From positions 41,867,268 through 41,931,267 of the forward strand of contig OZ022240.1 in NCBI GenBank assembly GCA_963978895.1: DNA of 64,000 nucleotides, given 5' to 3'. This DNA comes from Erpobdella octoculata (taxonomy: Eukaryota; Annelida; Clitellata; Hirudinida; Erpobdellidae). Both the position numbers and the translations under genes were made by a program. Of the stretch, positions 23,185-35,141 are shown piece by piece (the stretch's first letter is position 1; each line of letters begins with the position of its first letter). Under the pieces are notes generated by a model. It ran no database searches. It was not told the origin of the DNA and was given only the letters and a program-made list of their open reading frames with translations.

Positions 23185-23475
23185 TTTGGTAACTTTCAGA
23201 AATTTGAGTTGGATCATACACAAGTTCAATTGCTGTAATGTTACAATCACTAAAGGTTCCAATTTGACAGATGGCAGTGCATGTATACAAGCCAGGTGAT
23301 TTTATGTAGTGTGTTGTTAAAATTGAACTGTTAATTATGCTTGTATTATCACCAGTTAGTTGAACTTTCCAGAAATATGAGCATTCAACATTGTCACTTT
23401 TATCAACATAACATATTCTATCATTGATGTTATTTGTAGTAATGTTGACGTATCTCTGTACAGGATATCTAACAT
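23185..23475 (-). CDS. Ig-like domain exon 2 (locus A)
   Basis: 291 nt, phase 1-1, acceptor TTTTTAAG|ATGTTA, donor CCAAA|GTAAAT. Reads PVQRYVNITTNN ... CSYFWKV ... SPGLYTCTAICQIG, with the Ig pattern Cys, Trp and G-L-Y-x-C. Four extra cysteines suggest additional disulfides; several N-x-S/T sites. A close paralogue is at 62,304-62,585. Confidence 0.82.
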
Positions 23476-23568
23476 CTTAAAAACAAACAAAATAACTAAA
23501 TATGCATTTTGAAATTGTGAATGTGAACGAATAATCTTTAAGAATAGAACAACTATAAATAAATTTAC

Positions 23569-23916
23569 ATTGAACTTCTAAAGTAGGCAGAGAACATTTA
23601 TCAAAAATTAAATCATTTTCTAAATGACATTCATAAGTAATTCCATTGATGAAGTTTGGAGCAACAATTTCATCTTTATGTACGATTGATTTTAAATTCT
23701 TTTCTTTTAATATAGTTTTGTTTCTTCTTATAGAATGCTCTATAAATGTTTTGTTATTCTTGTTCCTTCCAATCCAATTAAACCGAAGAGTCAAATTTGA
23801 ATTGCCGTAGTAGTCCAATGAACAATGTCGTTCCAGTATATCATCAAAAGCTTTCAATCCAGGACAATCATTTAGTCCAATCACCGGTTGGTGAATGTTA
23901 GAAAAGCATTTCATTT
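23569..23916 (-). CDS. Ig-like domain exon 1 (locus A)
   Basis: 348 nt, phase 1-1, acceptor AATTGAAG|AAATGA, donor TTCAAT|GTAAAT. Reads MKCFSNIHQPVIGLNDCPG ... RHCSLDYYG ... FNWIGRNK ... GITYECHLEND, giving the Cys...Trp...Y-x-C core. The exon at 62,650-62,997 has the same length and phase and is clearly paralogous. In-phase splicing to the exon at 23,475 is exact. Confidence 0.82.
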
Positions 23917-25150
23917 CTTCAATTAAAAATTATCATTTAAATTGGTTGGTTTAAAAAATTCAATTAAAAGCTTTAACAATGATGAATGTTTGAATGTCAT
24001 TAAATTTTTTCAATTTAAAAACATGTTCACTTTTCAAACAAATAAATTCCAATTGAATAGCGTAAAAAATAACAAATTCATTTCTCAAAAGTGTCACTGA
24101 TAGTTTAAATAGAATTAGACATACACATTGACAACTAACAATGGCAGCTTTTATTGTTTACCGTAATGTTCGAAGCAGTCTTAGACGATAGCAAGTTTAT
24201 ACGACCATCACAATCCTTCAGATGTCACGAACGATAAAGAAATATATTCAATTTTTAGACTTAGACGTGACGATTTCTTGACCACATGAGATGAAATTGA
24301 AGCGAATGTAGAATTTCCACCCCTTCATTGATCACTGGTTTATTATACTAGTAAACATTTAACTTTAAAAAGTTTTCAACTTAGGAATTGTTAAGTTTTT
24401 TGTTTGTTTGATTAAGTTTATAACAATGTATTATGTTACTGATTAAGATAGGTTTGTTGTAATTTTCTTAATGATCTATATAATGTTTTATTTGTAGATC
24501 ATGTTTGTATTTGTACCTTTGTAGTGCAGTGAGAAACCAGACATGAGATGTTGCATTAGTGCTCAAACTGCTGATTCGGATACAGTCCTCTCAATAACTT
24601 CATATTTTGTAAGCACTTGTAAGGACAGCATGATTAAACTTATTTTGGAAGTCAGTGCAAGCAGCAAGTACATTGACCATCATTTCAGCTGGTTAGCCAA
24701 ATGTCATATTTACAATTCTATCACTACAATTCCATTCAGTAATGAGCTTTATTGTCAGTTCAGCAATAATTTATTCATGATTGGTTCGTTCACATGAATA
24801 TAGTATCTTCTCGTCATGCAGGCAATAGTTTTATTGGTCTTGACTGGACAGCATTCTGATTTAGATGTGTTTATAAGGAAAAGACATGTAAACTCACATA
24901 CACATAACTAAACAAGCTGTATAGCAACGAATTTCGACGTTTTTGACATTTAAAATATTTACTCCAGTCCATCCCTTTTTTTCTTCATAAGTATCGTATT
25001 CACACGATCCTTATGCAATTATTATGAACATTGTAACCAGACCTGCAAATTTGCACGTACACATAACTGAACAAGCTGTCTAGTAATCAAAAAGATTTGA
25101 TCAAGCACATCCTTTTCTGTTCCTAAAGCATAATATTCACACGATAAACA
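23917..25150. other. Intron-like, no exon recognised
   Basis: AT-rich; the plus-strand ORF at 24,543-24,797 shows no domain pattern. 24,940-25,150 holds two short similar stretches (ACACATAACTRAACAAGCTGT and CAC-ACGAT). Confidence 0.4.
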
Positions 25151-25152
25151 TG

Positions 25153-25449
25153 TGTGAGGAAGCTTACCTCGGTCGCTGCTATTGCCCTGGTGGTTAGTCG
25201 TATGTCTACCTAAAATTAAACCCTAACCCTAACCTGTTGTAACTACGAACTGTTATTTATTTATTATTTATTTAGTTTTGTAGCTACGAACTATTATTTA
25301 TTGTTTTGGGTTTGTTAGTTCTGGGGACGCAGATGTGGTCGATACCGAGCGAGGTCTCAGGGTCTCTTCATTATCGCAGCGGCTGCTTGTAATCAATAAA
25401 CGTTGTTCTCACTAGTCGTGTTGTTTATTAATTAGCCAAAAATACAACA
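25153..25449 (+). mobile_element. LTR-like element (possible solo LTR)
   Basis: TGTGAGGAAGC ... AAATACAACA with an AATAAA at 25,394-25,399 followed by a GT-rich stretch, the layout of an LTR R/U5 border. Two inverted GCTACGAACT / AACTACGAACT motifs lie inside. No convincing target-site duplication was found, so the call is tentative. CCCTAACCCTAACC at 25,224-25,237 looks telomeric. Confidence 0.35.
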
Positions 25450-26295
25450 TAACCATAACCCTAACCATATAGAAAATGTATACATCTTTATCAATTGATC
25501 AAAGAATCAATTGTTTTGGCAAAACCGCCGGCTCAGTAGCAATTTGACCACTTATTGCCCCGGCTACCGGCCCCTATTGCCTTGGTAATAGTTATAACGG
25601 CTTACCTTTTGGTTATTGTGCATAAGTGAGTATGTTTATTTGTGTATGTGTATGTGTGTGAAACGGCATGGTTTTTAGCGCTTTTACAAACTAAATTTCA
25701 GTTTTCTAATTCAATTTAATTTTAAAACAGTTTAAAATGTTTTAGTACTAAATAGGCTCCAGTGTATTTTTTGCTTCAAGATAGACATGTGAGCCCATCC
25801 TTTTGCATCGTAATATTTAATCAAGCCCATTATCATAATGTGAAGATAAATATGTGTGTGAGGAGCTTCCTGGTAGTTATTGTGAAAACAATAGACATGT
25901 ACGTGATTGTATGTATGTGTGTGAAAGCTTAGCTGTGGATTATTGTGTAGATTCAAAAAGACAGTGTGAATGCAATTTGATTATTTAATAATTATGTAGC
26001 CTACATTTTTAAAAAGACAGGTACTTAAGCCAATCAAACTCTAGTCTACAGATAATAACGGAAAATATTATTTAAACTGTCCAAAATCTTCAGCGTAATG
26101 ATTTAATATAACTGACAACTACTTAAATTACTGCATTCATCAACTAGTTTGTATGGAAAATAGTACAACTGTCTTACTTTAAAAATGTTGAATTGTTAAC
26201 AAAGTCTGTTTATTGTCTGAAATTTGTTACTAACAAACCAGGTTGTATTTATAATTGTTTAACTCAAAAATTGTAATAATAAATATTCAACTCAC
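25450..26295. other. No feature seen
   Basis: Contains AACCCTAACC at 25,457-25,466 and AT-rich unique sequence; the ORF at 25,732-25,956 (minus) is without pattern. Confidence 0.4.
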
Positions 26296-26604
26296 CACCA
26301 ACAATTACTTCAACAGCACAAACAATAAATCTTTGTTGTCCTATTCTGGTTGCTATTTTACACCAATAAGTTCCTGCACTTTCTTCTTTTGCATGAAGTA
26401 TTGTGATATTACAAAATTGTGTTCCTTTTCGACAAAAAGCTTCGTAATTTCTCCAATATTTGTTTTCATTCATACTATAAATATTTATTTCAATGCCTCC
26501 TACATATGGTTTATAACTCCACGTCAATCTTCTGACATTGATGTTATTTAAATTGCATGATAATTCTTTTGATTTTCCAACATTAACAAGTTCAATTTTT
26601 ATAT
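26296..26604 (-). CDS. V-like Ig domain exon (locus A)
   Basis: 309 nt, phase 1-1, acceptor ATTACCTCAG|ATATAA, donor GTTGGTG|GTGAGT. Reads IKIELVNVGKSKELSCNL ... RLTWSYKP ... CNITILHAKEESAGTYWCKIA ... VCAVEVIVGG. It has B-strand Cys, Trp, and the E-x-AGTYWC F-strand typical of V-set domains, with two further cysteines. It lies 2.4 kb upstream of the other Ig exons on the same strand and in the same phase. The signal-peptide exon was not found and is expected further right. Membership in the same gene is inferred. Confidence 0.78.
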
Positions 26605-26714
26605 CTGAGGTAATGAAACAACATGTTATTGTATATTTAATATTTTTCAAATATTAACAATGCAAATGTATTTTAATAAATCATCTTTATAACTTTTGTA
26701 GGGAAACGACAAAA

Positions 26715-28050
26715 GAGAATTTGTTACGACAAAAATGCGTGTGAAGTTAGCCTCGAGGCTGGCAATGCTAATTAAAAAAAAATTGTTTGCCCTGGGGCTA
26801 TGCTATACATTGTTGGATGGGGTCTAAACAAGTAAATTAAAAACGAATTTTTAAAACCAATGCTCTTATATGTAATTAAAACACAAATTTTGCAATCAAT
26901 TTTTTCTTATATTACTCTTTTATTTTATGTTAAAGTCGAAATATCTTAATTATATCGAAATATCGAAATTAATTAAAATTATCTAAATTAATTGACTTAT
27001 TGTAAAACTAATAATTGAATATTGCATTATCTTCTATTTTAAGCATGTATGCAAAATTTGAAAAAATCTATCATCAGGAAGTGACTCAAAAATTGATTGC
27101 AAGATTTGAAACAGACAGAGAAACAAACAGACAGACAGAGAAACAGAGACGACGAGTTAATAAAAGCATTGGTAATAATAATAAAAATATCATCAAAAAG
27201 CATCGAATTTAAATATCTCAACTATTTTCATGAAAATTTCGTACACGCTTGAGAATCGCGGTCAGTGAGTGTGGTTCGTGTTAACTTGGTAAAATAGTCT
27301 GCCAGTCGGTTAGCGTTTTGTGGTCAAGAAAACCCTCAAGAAAACCCTCAAGAAAACCCTCAAGAAACCCCTCGATAAAATCCTCAAGAAAATTGACTAA
27401 ATTAATTGACTTATTGTAAAACTAATAATTGAATATTGCATTGTCTTCTATCTTGAGCATGTATGCAAAATTTGAAAAAAATCTATCATCAGGAAGTGAC
27501 TCAAAAATTGATTGCAAGATTTGAAACAGACAGAGAAACAGACAGAGAAACAGACAGAGAAACAGACAGAGAAACAGAGCCGACGAGTTAATAAAAGCAT
27601 TGGTAATAAAAATGAAATCGAATGGTATATTTGGATTGTCTTCGGTTCAACAAATAAAACAAGTTATAAGCGAAAAACGACGATTTTCCGCCGAAAATTG
27701 CATAAAATCAACATTGGCTCTTCTTTGAGAAAATCGAATTTGTTTTAAACTGCTGCCCTGGGTATATCCGAGACGCTTGTTTTTAGATAATTCAATATCA
27801 AATCCAGCAATATAACTTTCGCTTCTCAAAGTTAATAAATAAAAAAGTTATCGAATAAAACGTCGGTCCGTATACCAAGTTCTTCGACCAAACCGAAACA
27901 TAAACAGACGCTGCGATTGGACGGATACAATGTCGCGACGAAAATGTACCCTGCGACGAAACGGCTTTGCGACGAATTGGCCTGCACCCGATTGGACAAT
28001 CGAGTCTAGCTCACTGTGGCTAATTATGAAAAATATTTAAAGTGGTTACT
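26715..28050. mobile_element. Interspersed element, long copy
   Basis: Its two ends (26,740-26,830 and 27,605-28,060) match the two halves of 31,255-31,590, which is the same element with the middle deleted. The middle holds a direct repeat (26,985-27,190 and 27,395-27,610) and a (GACAGAGAAACA)n tract. No transposase is visible in it. Class unknown. Confidence 0.55.
27307..27395. repeat. Tandem repeat (AAGAAAACCCTC)n
   Basis: Four to six imperfect 12-13 bp units inside the interspersed element. Confidence 0.8.
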
Positions 28051-28166
28051 CGTTAACACCTACTGCGTATTCTAACGAACTCTAAGGAAAATTTTATTTT
28101 TAAGAAAATCTATTGAAGTTTACAATTACAAATTTTTATTAATGAAAAATTTTGTTAAAAAATTAA

Positions 28167-28358
28167 CTATTTAATCAAATCTAAGCATAGAATGCAAGTG
28201 AAATGTTTCGTTTTAAACTCTTCCATTGAAAACATTAAAAATGTGCTTTTTTGGTGAACCCACCTTCTACACTTTTCGCACTCCACCCAGTCCCCACCTG
28301 CACCCTCTCCACCATTCCCGCAATATAAACAATAGTTTGTCATGTTGTCCGATGACAA
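28167..28358 (-). pseudogene. PHD-like zinc-finger fragment (transposon-derived?)
   Basis: A 63-residue frame reads YCLYCGNGGE...WVECEKCRRWVHQ...FTCILC: two CxxC pairs, then W-V-H and a last CxxC, the C4HC3-like order of PHD fingers. Such fingers commonly close transposase ORFs, and there is a Helitron end 140 bp away. No upstream coding sequence was found, so it is likely a remnant. Confidence 0.5.
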
Positions 28359-28466
28359 GTTAGCTAATTAGCTACCGTTGCTGCATTGTGAATTGTGTAA
28401 GCGAACATTATCTCGCTCTGTTAGTGTTTCTGGTCATATTTTCCTATGGCGAGAGATCGAGTGATG

Positions 28467-28499
28467 GGAAAACCATGAGTCCCCGAGTAACCCCGCTAG
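28467..28499 (+). mobile_element. Fossil Helitron 3' end
   Basis: GGGAAAACC ... CCCCGAGTAACCCCGCTAG followed by T at 28,500, a degraded form of the family terminus. Confidence 0.45.
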
Positions 28500-29630
28500 T
28501 CACTTTATAATGAGTCTTTGTTAGTTATTAAACCAGTAACACCATATATTCTTTAATTGTTCAATTTCAATAATTAACGCTACGCAAATCCGACAAGTTT
28601 AACTCTTTAGAATTCGAATTTTTTATACGTTTCCCTAAAACTCAATTTTTCTTTATTATTTTAATTATAAATAAGTTATTCAATCATTTAAAATTAATTT
28701 ATATTACATTTTTGCATTTTAAATAAATTATTTGTACTAATTATCATAATGTTTAAACTAGTGGTTACTATTTGCTGAGAATGTATTAATCCGCCACATC
28801 TGACCGTTTGTGTGAAAGATTACCAGCCGGTTTTTAACGTGTAAATAATATTTCTATTAAAGCATTCTTTAAACTGTTTTTTTATCGAAATCTGTCCAAG
28901 ACGCTAAACTAAAAGTTAATATGCAAATAATCAAATTATTAACAATACGTTCCGCCAAGTCAATAGCAACTTCGTCCTTAGTCTTATTGCAATGCCACGT
29001 TAACATACCTTCATTTTTTGTTATGGATATAAACAACAAGAAAAAGGCACACAAAAACATTGAAACATCTATCCTCTATCCCTATTTGTACCGCCAAAAA
29101 ATTCTAGAAACCGCTAATGATGAGAAAAACTGTTAAGAAGTACTTTGTGCGTTTGTGGAGCTAGCGAGTAGTCACATATATAGAATAAGTATATCGGCCC
29201 GCCTATTGTTAAGGAGGGCTTTTAGCTAGGCAGCCTAGTAGGCGGAGAGCAAGTATTTTTATCGCACTTCAGCTCTGCATACCTCATTAATTATTCGTTT
29301 TTTCTCGCGTGCGATTGGTTGGCGGCTCTGGAATTTCCATCCAATTGAATCATGCTGCGAGTGATCTATTTTTAACAAAAGTCGCTGTCCTAGCAAGAAC
29401 AATAGAAAGTCGCTGTTCTAGCTAAACGATAGTAATTTGAAATGGCCGCAATGAATTGAGATGAGTTTGACGCGAATGTAATGATGAATGCAATACTGTT
29501 GTTTTTGTAACAGTTCAATTGACGAAGCATGCATTTTAAAGTTGCAGGTGATAATTTTAAATCTAATTTAATTATCCTTGCTTTTAGTTTTAGTTTATTA
29601 GTCACTAATTAGTGCTTCAGTATTTTTCAA
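28500..29630. other. No gene seen
   Basis: AT-rich; short ORFs on both strands at 28,869-29,136 and 29,390-29,605 show no domain pattern. Confidence 0.4.
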
Positions 29631-29634
29631 ATAG

Positions 29635-30185
29635 TAGCCACAGGTGATGCGACAGTTCCAGAAAGTTGGTTTGCTTCCCTGACTTCATCTGAAAAATTAC
29701 AGCCGCCAGTATGTAGTAATTCTAAAGAACAGACAGACGACAATGCTTTAGCTATGGATGTTGATCAAGATTTACCCCAATCAACAGTTAATTCTTTGAT
29801 GGGTGATTTTGATGAAGCTGTTAATAAAATTAAAGAATTGTACATGTCAGATCCTAGCACATATGAAGCAGCCCTTAAATCATTCTGTACAAGGGTTAAA
29901 ACATCTAGCAAAACAGTATTGCATTAATCACTACATTGTTTTGGCAAGTACAATGGTGTAGCCACAAGCAAGCTGGTCAGTTTGAAGAGAATTGGTGTCC
30001 AGTCCACTGCACTTGCTAGACGTAAGATGCCAGTAGGGGGGAGAAAACAATGCTATCTCGGTCGCTCCCCTAAATCATCTTTTTCATCAGAACATTGCTA
30101 TGCTGCCAACAAACATTCTAGTGGCCACCGTCATGTGTCATTAGAGCACCACACAACCTCCAGCAAGCCGTGGACAATGTAGAAG
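29635..30185 (+). pseudogene. Transposase-like C-terminal fragment
   Basis: After TTTTTCAAATAG the frame is open to TAA at 29,926 (ESWFASLTSSEKLQPP ... MDVDQDLPQS ... MSDPSTYEAALKSF). It continues after one stop with HCFGKYNGVATSKLVS ... RKMPVGGRKQCYLGRSP. The order fits the C-terminal tail after the SWIM finger in some MULE-like transposases as I remember them; I am not certain. The first half has no start codon and follows a splice-acceptor-like site. Confidence 0.4.
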
Positions 30186-30549
30186 CTCTGGGTAGAACCC
30201 ATTGTACTAAATGAAATGAATTTAACTATTTTATTTTCTATTCTACAAACTCTTATTTTCACAAGCATTTGTGGAGAGCTCACAGCACATTTAGCACAGA
30301 ACAATCAGGTGTAAACGTTGTTACTCAATGCATAGGTTTATTTTAGATAATTGCTTTGTTGATGTTTTGAGTGTGGAGAGTTCAGCTTGAGTTAGTTATA
30401 TATAGTAAAGTATAAGAATTGAGTTTAAATGTGAATTTTGCAGTCGTGTGAAACAAAGAAGTTGCCAGTTATTCTATTATCATATAAACACAACACCTTC
30501 AAAACAAACATCTCTTTAACCAACTCAAAAGTAAAGCATGCCACTCCAT

Positions 30550-31035
30550 AAACTTTCAACATTCTTACAGACATTTTTGTATTGCTGTTTATTTTTTTAA
30601 TTGCTGTATAGTTTGTGTGTGTATCGATTGTTATTTATTTTATAAATTCATATGTTTCAAATTGCAATAATTGTTCCTTATTTGTTCTCATTTTGGAGTA
30701 TTACTGTATTGTTTGTTGTGTGTATAAATTTATTCACTTTGTAAGCTTATATGCTTTGAATTGTCAATGTGTAATAATTTCACTTTATTGTTTTCACATG
30801 GTAGTATCGCTGTTTATAAGTTTTTGTGTGTATATTTTTATTTGTTTTATAAATTTATCTGCTTTAAATTTTTCAAGAATTTTTGTGTTGCTGTTTGTTT
30901 TTTTTTAATTGCTGTATAGTTTTTGTGGGTGTAAATCGTTATTTGTTGTATAATTTAATATGTTTCAAATCGCAATAATTTTATCTTATTTTTTCTCATT
31001 TTGGAGTATTACTGTATTGTTGTGTGTATAATTTG
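30550..31035. repeat. Two T-rich direct repeats of about 150 bp
   Basis: 30,573-30,720 and 30,873-31,030 share TTTTTTTAATTGCTGTATAG, GTTTCAAAT(T/C)GCAATAATT and CATTTTGGAGTATTACTGTA. The plus-strand ORF over the repeat (30,615-30,908) is very hydrophobic and looks like low complexity. Confidence 0.75.
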
Positions 31036-31234
31036 TTTTTTCTTGCTCTAGTTTCTCAGTTTATACATGTTTTAAAACTCATTTTGGTTGATGGATAGAG
31101 GATAAATAAAAAAAAATCAATGATAAATTTTGTTCCAATGTTTTCATACAGCAATTTGAAATGTAAATATGGCTGAAATGTTGCTCAATTACCTTGTGCA
31201 TTCTAAAATGCCGAGAAAAGCTACATTAGTTCTG

Positions 31235-31590
31235 TAAAAGATGTATTACAACAAACGTGTGTGAAGTTAGCCTCGAGGCTGGAATGCTAATTTAAAAAAA
31301 TGCTTGGCTGTGCTAAACATTGTTGGATGGGGTCTAAAAAATGAAATCGAATGGTAAATTTCGATTGTCTTCGGTTCAACAAATAAAAAAAAGTTATAAG
31401 CTTCTCAAAGTTAATAAATAAAAAAATTATCGAATAAACCGTCGGACCATATATCAATTTCTCCGAGCAAACCGAAAAATAAACAGACGCTGCGATTGGA
31501 CAATCGAGTCTAGCTCAGTGACTAATTATGCAAAATATTCAAAATATGCAATGTGGCTACTCGTTAGCACCTCCTGCGTATTCTAACAAA
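31235..31590. mobile_element. Interspersed element, internally deleted copy
   Basis: Joins the sequence of 26,740-26,830 (GTGTGAAGTTAGCCTCGAGG ... TTGTTGGATGGGGTCTAAA) directly to that of 27,605-28,060. Confidence 0.6.
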
Positions 31591-31606
31591 CTTTTTTTTT
31601 TAAATA

Positions 31607-31807
31607 ATGTTTTTTTTTATAAATCCATCACGTCTAAACATTAAAAAGCCACCCGTGACTAAGCATCAGAATGATGCCTATAATTGTGGTATTTTTGTAG
31701 GTGTTTTCATTAGAAGACTGGATCGTGGAGAAGATCTGAGTGGTTCTTTTACTCCAGATAGTGAAAGGGAACAGTGGCTAAAAGAAATGTTTAGATTAGA
31801 TCCCTGA
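31607..31807 (+). pseudogene. Ulp1-like (C48) cysteine-protease C-terminal fragment
   Basis: Reads VTKHQNDAYNCGIFVGVFIRR: glutamine (oxyanion hole) and the catalytic cysteine in Q-x-D-x-x-x-C-G, as in Ulp1/SENP C-termini. The histidine and aspartate segments would lie upstream and are absent. Only the last 60 or so residues remain. Ulp1 domains are carried by several DNA transposon groups, which fits the surroundings. Confidence 0.6.
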
Positions 31808-31809
31808 AA

Positions 31810-32489
31810 CTGTGATGACATTTTTTATTCGATATAAAAACTTCTTTATTCTAATAATAATAAGAACATCGATACTGTCCAGAAACGCACACAGAAAGAA
31901 CTAAACTAACTTCAAGAAGAAAGAAAAACCAAGATACTAAACAAAGACATCAATAAAATTAATATTGTCATTGTCCACCTAAAATAGAAAAATACTGAGT
32001 GTTATTATTATCATAATAGAAACTGATTCATTATTTCAGACTCAATGCAGTCTTAAAAAACACTAAAATCGTTTAAAAATAACACCATAGCTGGAAAAAA
32101 CTGAAACATCTCATAAACACTTTTTTTAAGTTTTTTAAAGTTTTTAATTTGTATTGTTTATTAGAAAAGTAGAAACAGTTTTATTCAATTTTGCATTGTT
32201 GAAATTTTGAAACAAAAAAAAGAAATGTTTTTTTAGAACAACTCTATTTAAAAACAACTAATAAAAAACAAAAATAAAACAACAAAGTTGAATTTACAAA
32301 AAATACATTTTGAAAAACTCTGTGAATTTAGAAACATGAACCAAATCAATAAATGACAAAAATTATTGGTTAGACAAATTTCAGAACTAAAACGTAGAGT
32401 ATAAAAGCACCAAAAACACTTTCTTGTTTTTCTAGTTAATATAAACCTATTGGCTCAATTTAAAAAAAATGCTAAAAAATTTAAAAAAA
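31810..32489. other. 3' flank of the B-box gene; nothing else seen
   Basis: A minus-strand AATAAA (plus TTTATT near 32,157) could serve as the poly(A) signal of the gene to the right. Confidence 0.35.
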
Positions 32490-34812
32490 TCACATTTGAA
32501 AAACATACAATGAACAACAATCAGTTCTGCCAACCACCATTAAACGATTTGTTGTTAAATCAAACCAAATATCTATTGGCTTACATTGGACATCAAATGA
32601 TTTTATAAAATTTAATGTAAAATCAAATAGATGAATTTTTTCTCCATAATAGTCAGCCACAAATAAGTTTGATTTGTGATCAGTTGTTATGCCTTGTAGG
32701 ATATTTGCACTTGGTAAAGATTCTGCAAGAAATCTTTTAATGATTTTTCCATCACGGTCGATTAAATATATATCGTTATAATTTGCAATTGCAAGAGATT
32801 TATTCAAGTGAACAACTCCATAAGAATGCTCAATATCAATACATTCTGGTAATAAACAAACAGATTTCGTTTCACCTTCCAATGTTTGTTCACGCAAGTA
32901 ATTGTTTTTGAGAATAAACAAATGTTTTTCTGTTGAATGAAAAATGCGTGATTCATCAAAATCGAGTTTTATTGTTTTTTTCCAATCAGAATTGTTTTTC
33001 TTTTTTTGCTAGATTATAAATATTCAGTGAAGAACCCGTTAAAACGCATGCAAAATTTTCAACTAAATGCATATTGGATTCCGGAAAATCTAATTCAATT
33101 GAGAAAAGAAAACATTATGTTTTGTTGCAATAAACATCAATTTTGACATTTTTTTTGGAAATTCGATTCTCGATTTCGTCAGAGGCATATCCAACATACA
33201 ACTTTGTTTTGCTAACTAATAACGCACCATAATACTTGGATATTTTAATTGCTTTAATAAAACTTAGCTGAACCTCATTAATTAACATTAACTTTCCTAT
33301 TGAAAAATGTGAAACAAAAATGTTTTCATGTAAATGAATTGACTCGAAAAATTGAATAAATTTTTCACTTAAAAATTCAGAAAACATTTTTTCACTCATT
33401 TTCCAAATATTGTCATTACCATCTAATAACTGAAGATCATCTTTTTTAATTTTTTCAATAAATTTAACTAAATCAAACTGTTGTGACCATTTGTCATGTT
33501 CATCAATTTTTTTTTCAAACTGGGATTTTAATTCCATAACTTCATTTTTATGTAAATTCAACTCTTTTGTAGTTTCAACAGTTTTTACATCAATTATTTC
33601 AGTAAAAAAGTTTTTGCATAAATCAATTTTTTCAACAATTTGGTTTGTAATATCTTTACAGTGTTCTTGGAGTTGCTTTTTTAAAATATTGGTTTTATAA
33701 GCAACAGAAAACTGCTGTTCTTTAATACCTTCTAAAATTGATTCTACGATGGTTAAATGGCTGTTTAATTTAGAAATCTTTTCTGTTAAATTATCATCAA
33801 ATCTGTTTTCAAACTGGGAGAAAGTTATAAGAGAACATTTTTTATGATTAGAAACAGTTTTACAATTAACCCACTTCTGGCAATTTTTGCAATATAAAAT
33901 TTTAACATTTTCTTCTCTTGCTAGAGAATTTATTTTTGCTAAAACGTGATCTTTTGTCACAGGAATTTTTTGATGACCAGTTCTACATGATCTGCACAAA
34001 TACAACATGCAATCAAAACAAAAATCAACAACTTGTTTTCTTGAACAAGTTCCACAAAGTAGATTTAGAGAAGAGTTGATAAATTGCTTGGCTTTCAACA
34101 TAGAAGGTGAATACAATTTTTCTTTTTCATATTTCTTACATTTAGATTTCTGGTCCACTAATAAAATTTCAGTTGAAAGTAAATTTTTATGTATTATATT
34201 TGGTTCGAAAAAAAAATTAAATTTTTCTTTTAAAGAATTCGAAAACAAATTTTGAATTTGTAACAAAAACGTAATATTATCTATATGGGTTTTTGTGTTA
34301 ACAATTTTTTTATTTTTAAGAACTGCCACTGGGTTGAAATGCATTGAATCACATTTTTCTTTTCTTTCTTCTAATTTTGTTAATAATTTAGAAACATTTT
34401 TCAAATGCAAATTCAACTGTTCTTCAACTTTATACCATTTCTCATCAATTTCATTGTTAATCTTGTCATAATATAAATCAATATATGTATTACATTTATT
34501 CCTTATATTTTCACAATGTTGTTGAACTTGTTTTTTAAGATTTTCAGCTTCTTTAGCAGCATTTAGTTTCTGTTCATTGATTGCATTCAGTTTTTCTTTT
34601 ATGACATCTATATTGAAATTCTGTTTATTAAATTCCTGACATGATTTGCAAGAGCACGATTCCTCTTCATTTGAATTATTTTCAAATAAAGCATGTTCTT
34701 GTATTGTTGGAATTTGTTCATGTACAAACAAACAAGATGAACAGAAATACATTTTACAATTCAAACAAAATTGTGTAATTCCTCTTTTTGAACAAATTCC
34801 ACATTTCTCCAT
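32490..34812 (-). pseudogene. B-box/coiled-coil/beta-propeller (TRIM-like) gene, with two lesions
   Basis: Intronless from ATG 34,812. The first 565 codons hold two copies of a module: B-box-like finger CGICSKRGITQFCLNCKMYF at residues 4-23 with H31/H40, then CC-rich CSCKSCQ and coiled coil 70-155; second finger CGTCSRKQ from 253 with CRSC and H290 region, coiled coil about 345-445. A TAA at 33,115 stops the frame, yet the same frame resumes with LDFPESNMHLVENFACVLTG. A one-base shift in the A-rich run near 32,991-33,009 then leads into the propeller-like end (KIIKRFLAES ... FVADYYGEKIHLF ... VVGRTDC), which stops at 32,490. No RING is present. B-box/NHL proteins act as ubiquitin ligases or RNA regulators in other animals; the role here is unknown. 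Two lesions suggest a recent pseudogene; an assembly slip could explain the frameshift but not the stop. Confidence 0.8.
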
Positions 34813-34929
34813 GTTTACTGTAAAAAAATTCTACAATAACTATAAAAATTGAAAATCAATAAAAACAGACATTTAAACAGGTCCCTTCCTCAATGTTTAA
34901 TGGAACTCGTATAAAGGCTCAACCGCAAT

Positions 34930-35140
34930 TTTTTACGTCCGATATATAGGGTGTGATATTTAGAGTCTTATCGTGGCCCTACTAACTGCACCGTAAATAG
35001 AACTACGATAATTTCATTAATTTTTTAATGATGTTTATTAATCTTTTATTAATTGTTTAACGTTACAAAAAGTAATATTTACTCAAACTAATAGCACATT
35101 TTTAAATTGTAAAAATCAAATTCTATGTTTTCAAGCATTA
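34930..35140. other. No feature seen
   Basis: 5' flank of the B-box gene; no clear promoter element. Confidence 0.3.
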
Positions 35141-35141
35141 A

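Noticed and set aside
25151..25450. Target duplication AACAT flanking the LTR-like element
   Set aside because: It would force GT...AC ends instead of TG...CA, so I do not count it as support.
32922..33117. An intron in the B-box gene that would remove the stop and frameshift
   Set aside because: The interval reads as propeller-like coding sequence in the original frame for some 45 codons, and no good donor precedes the stop.
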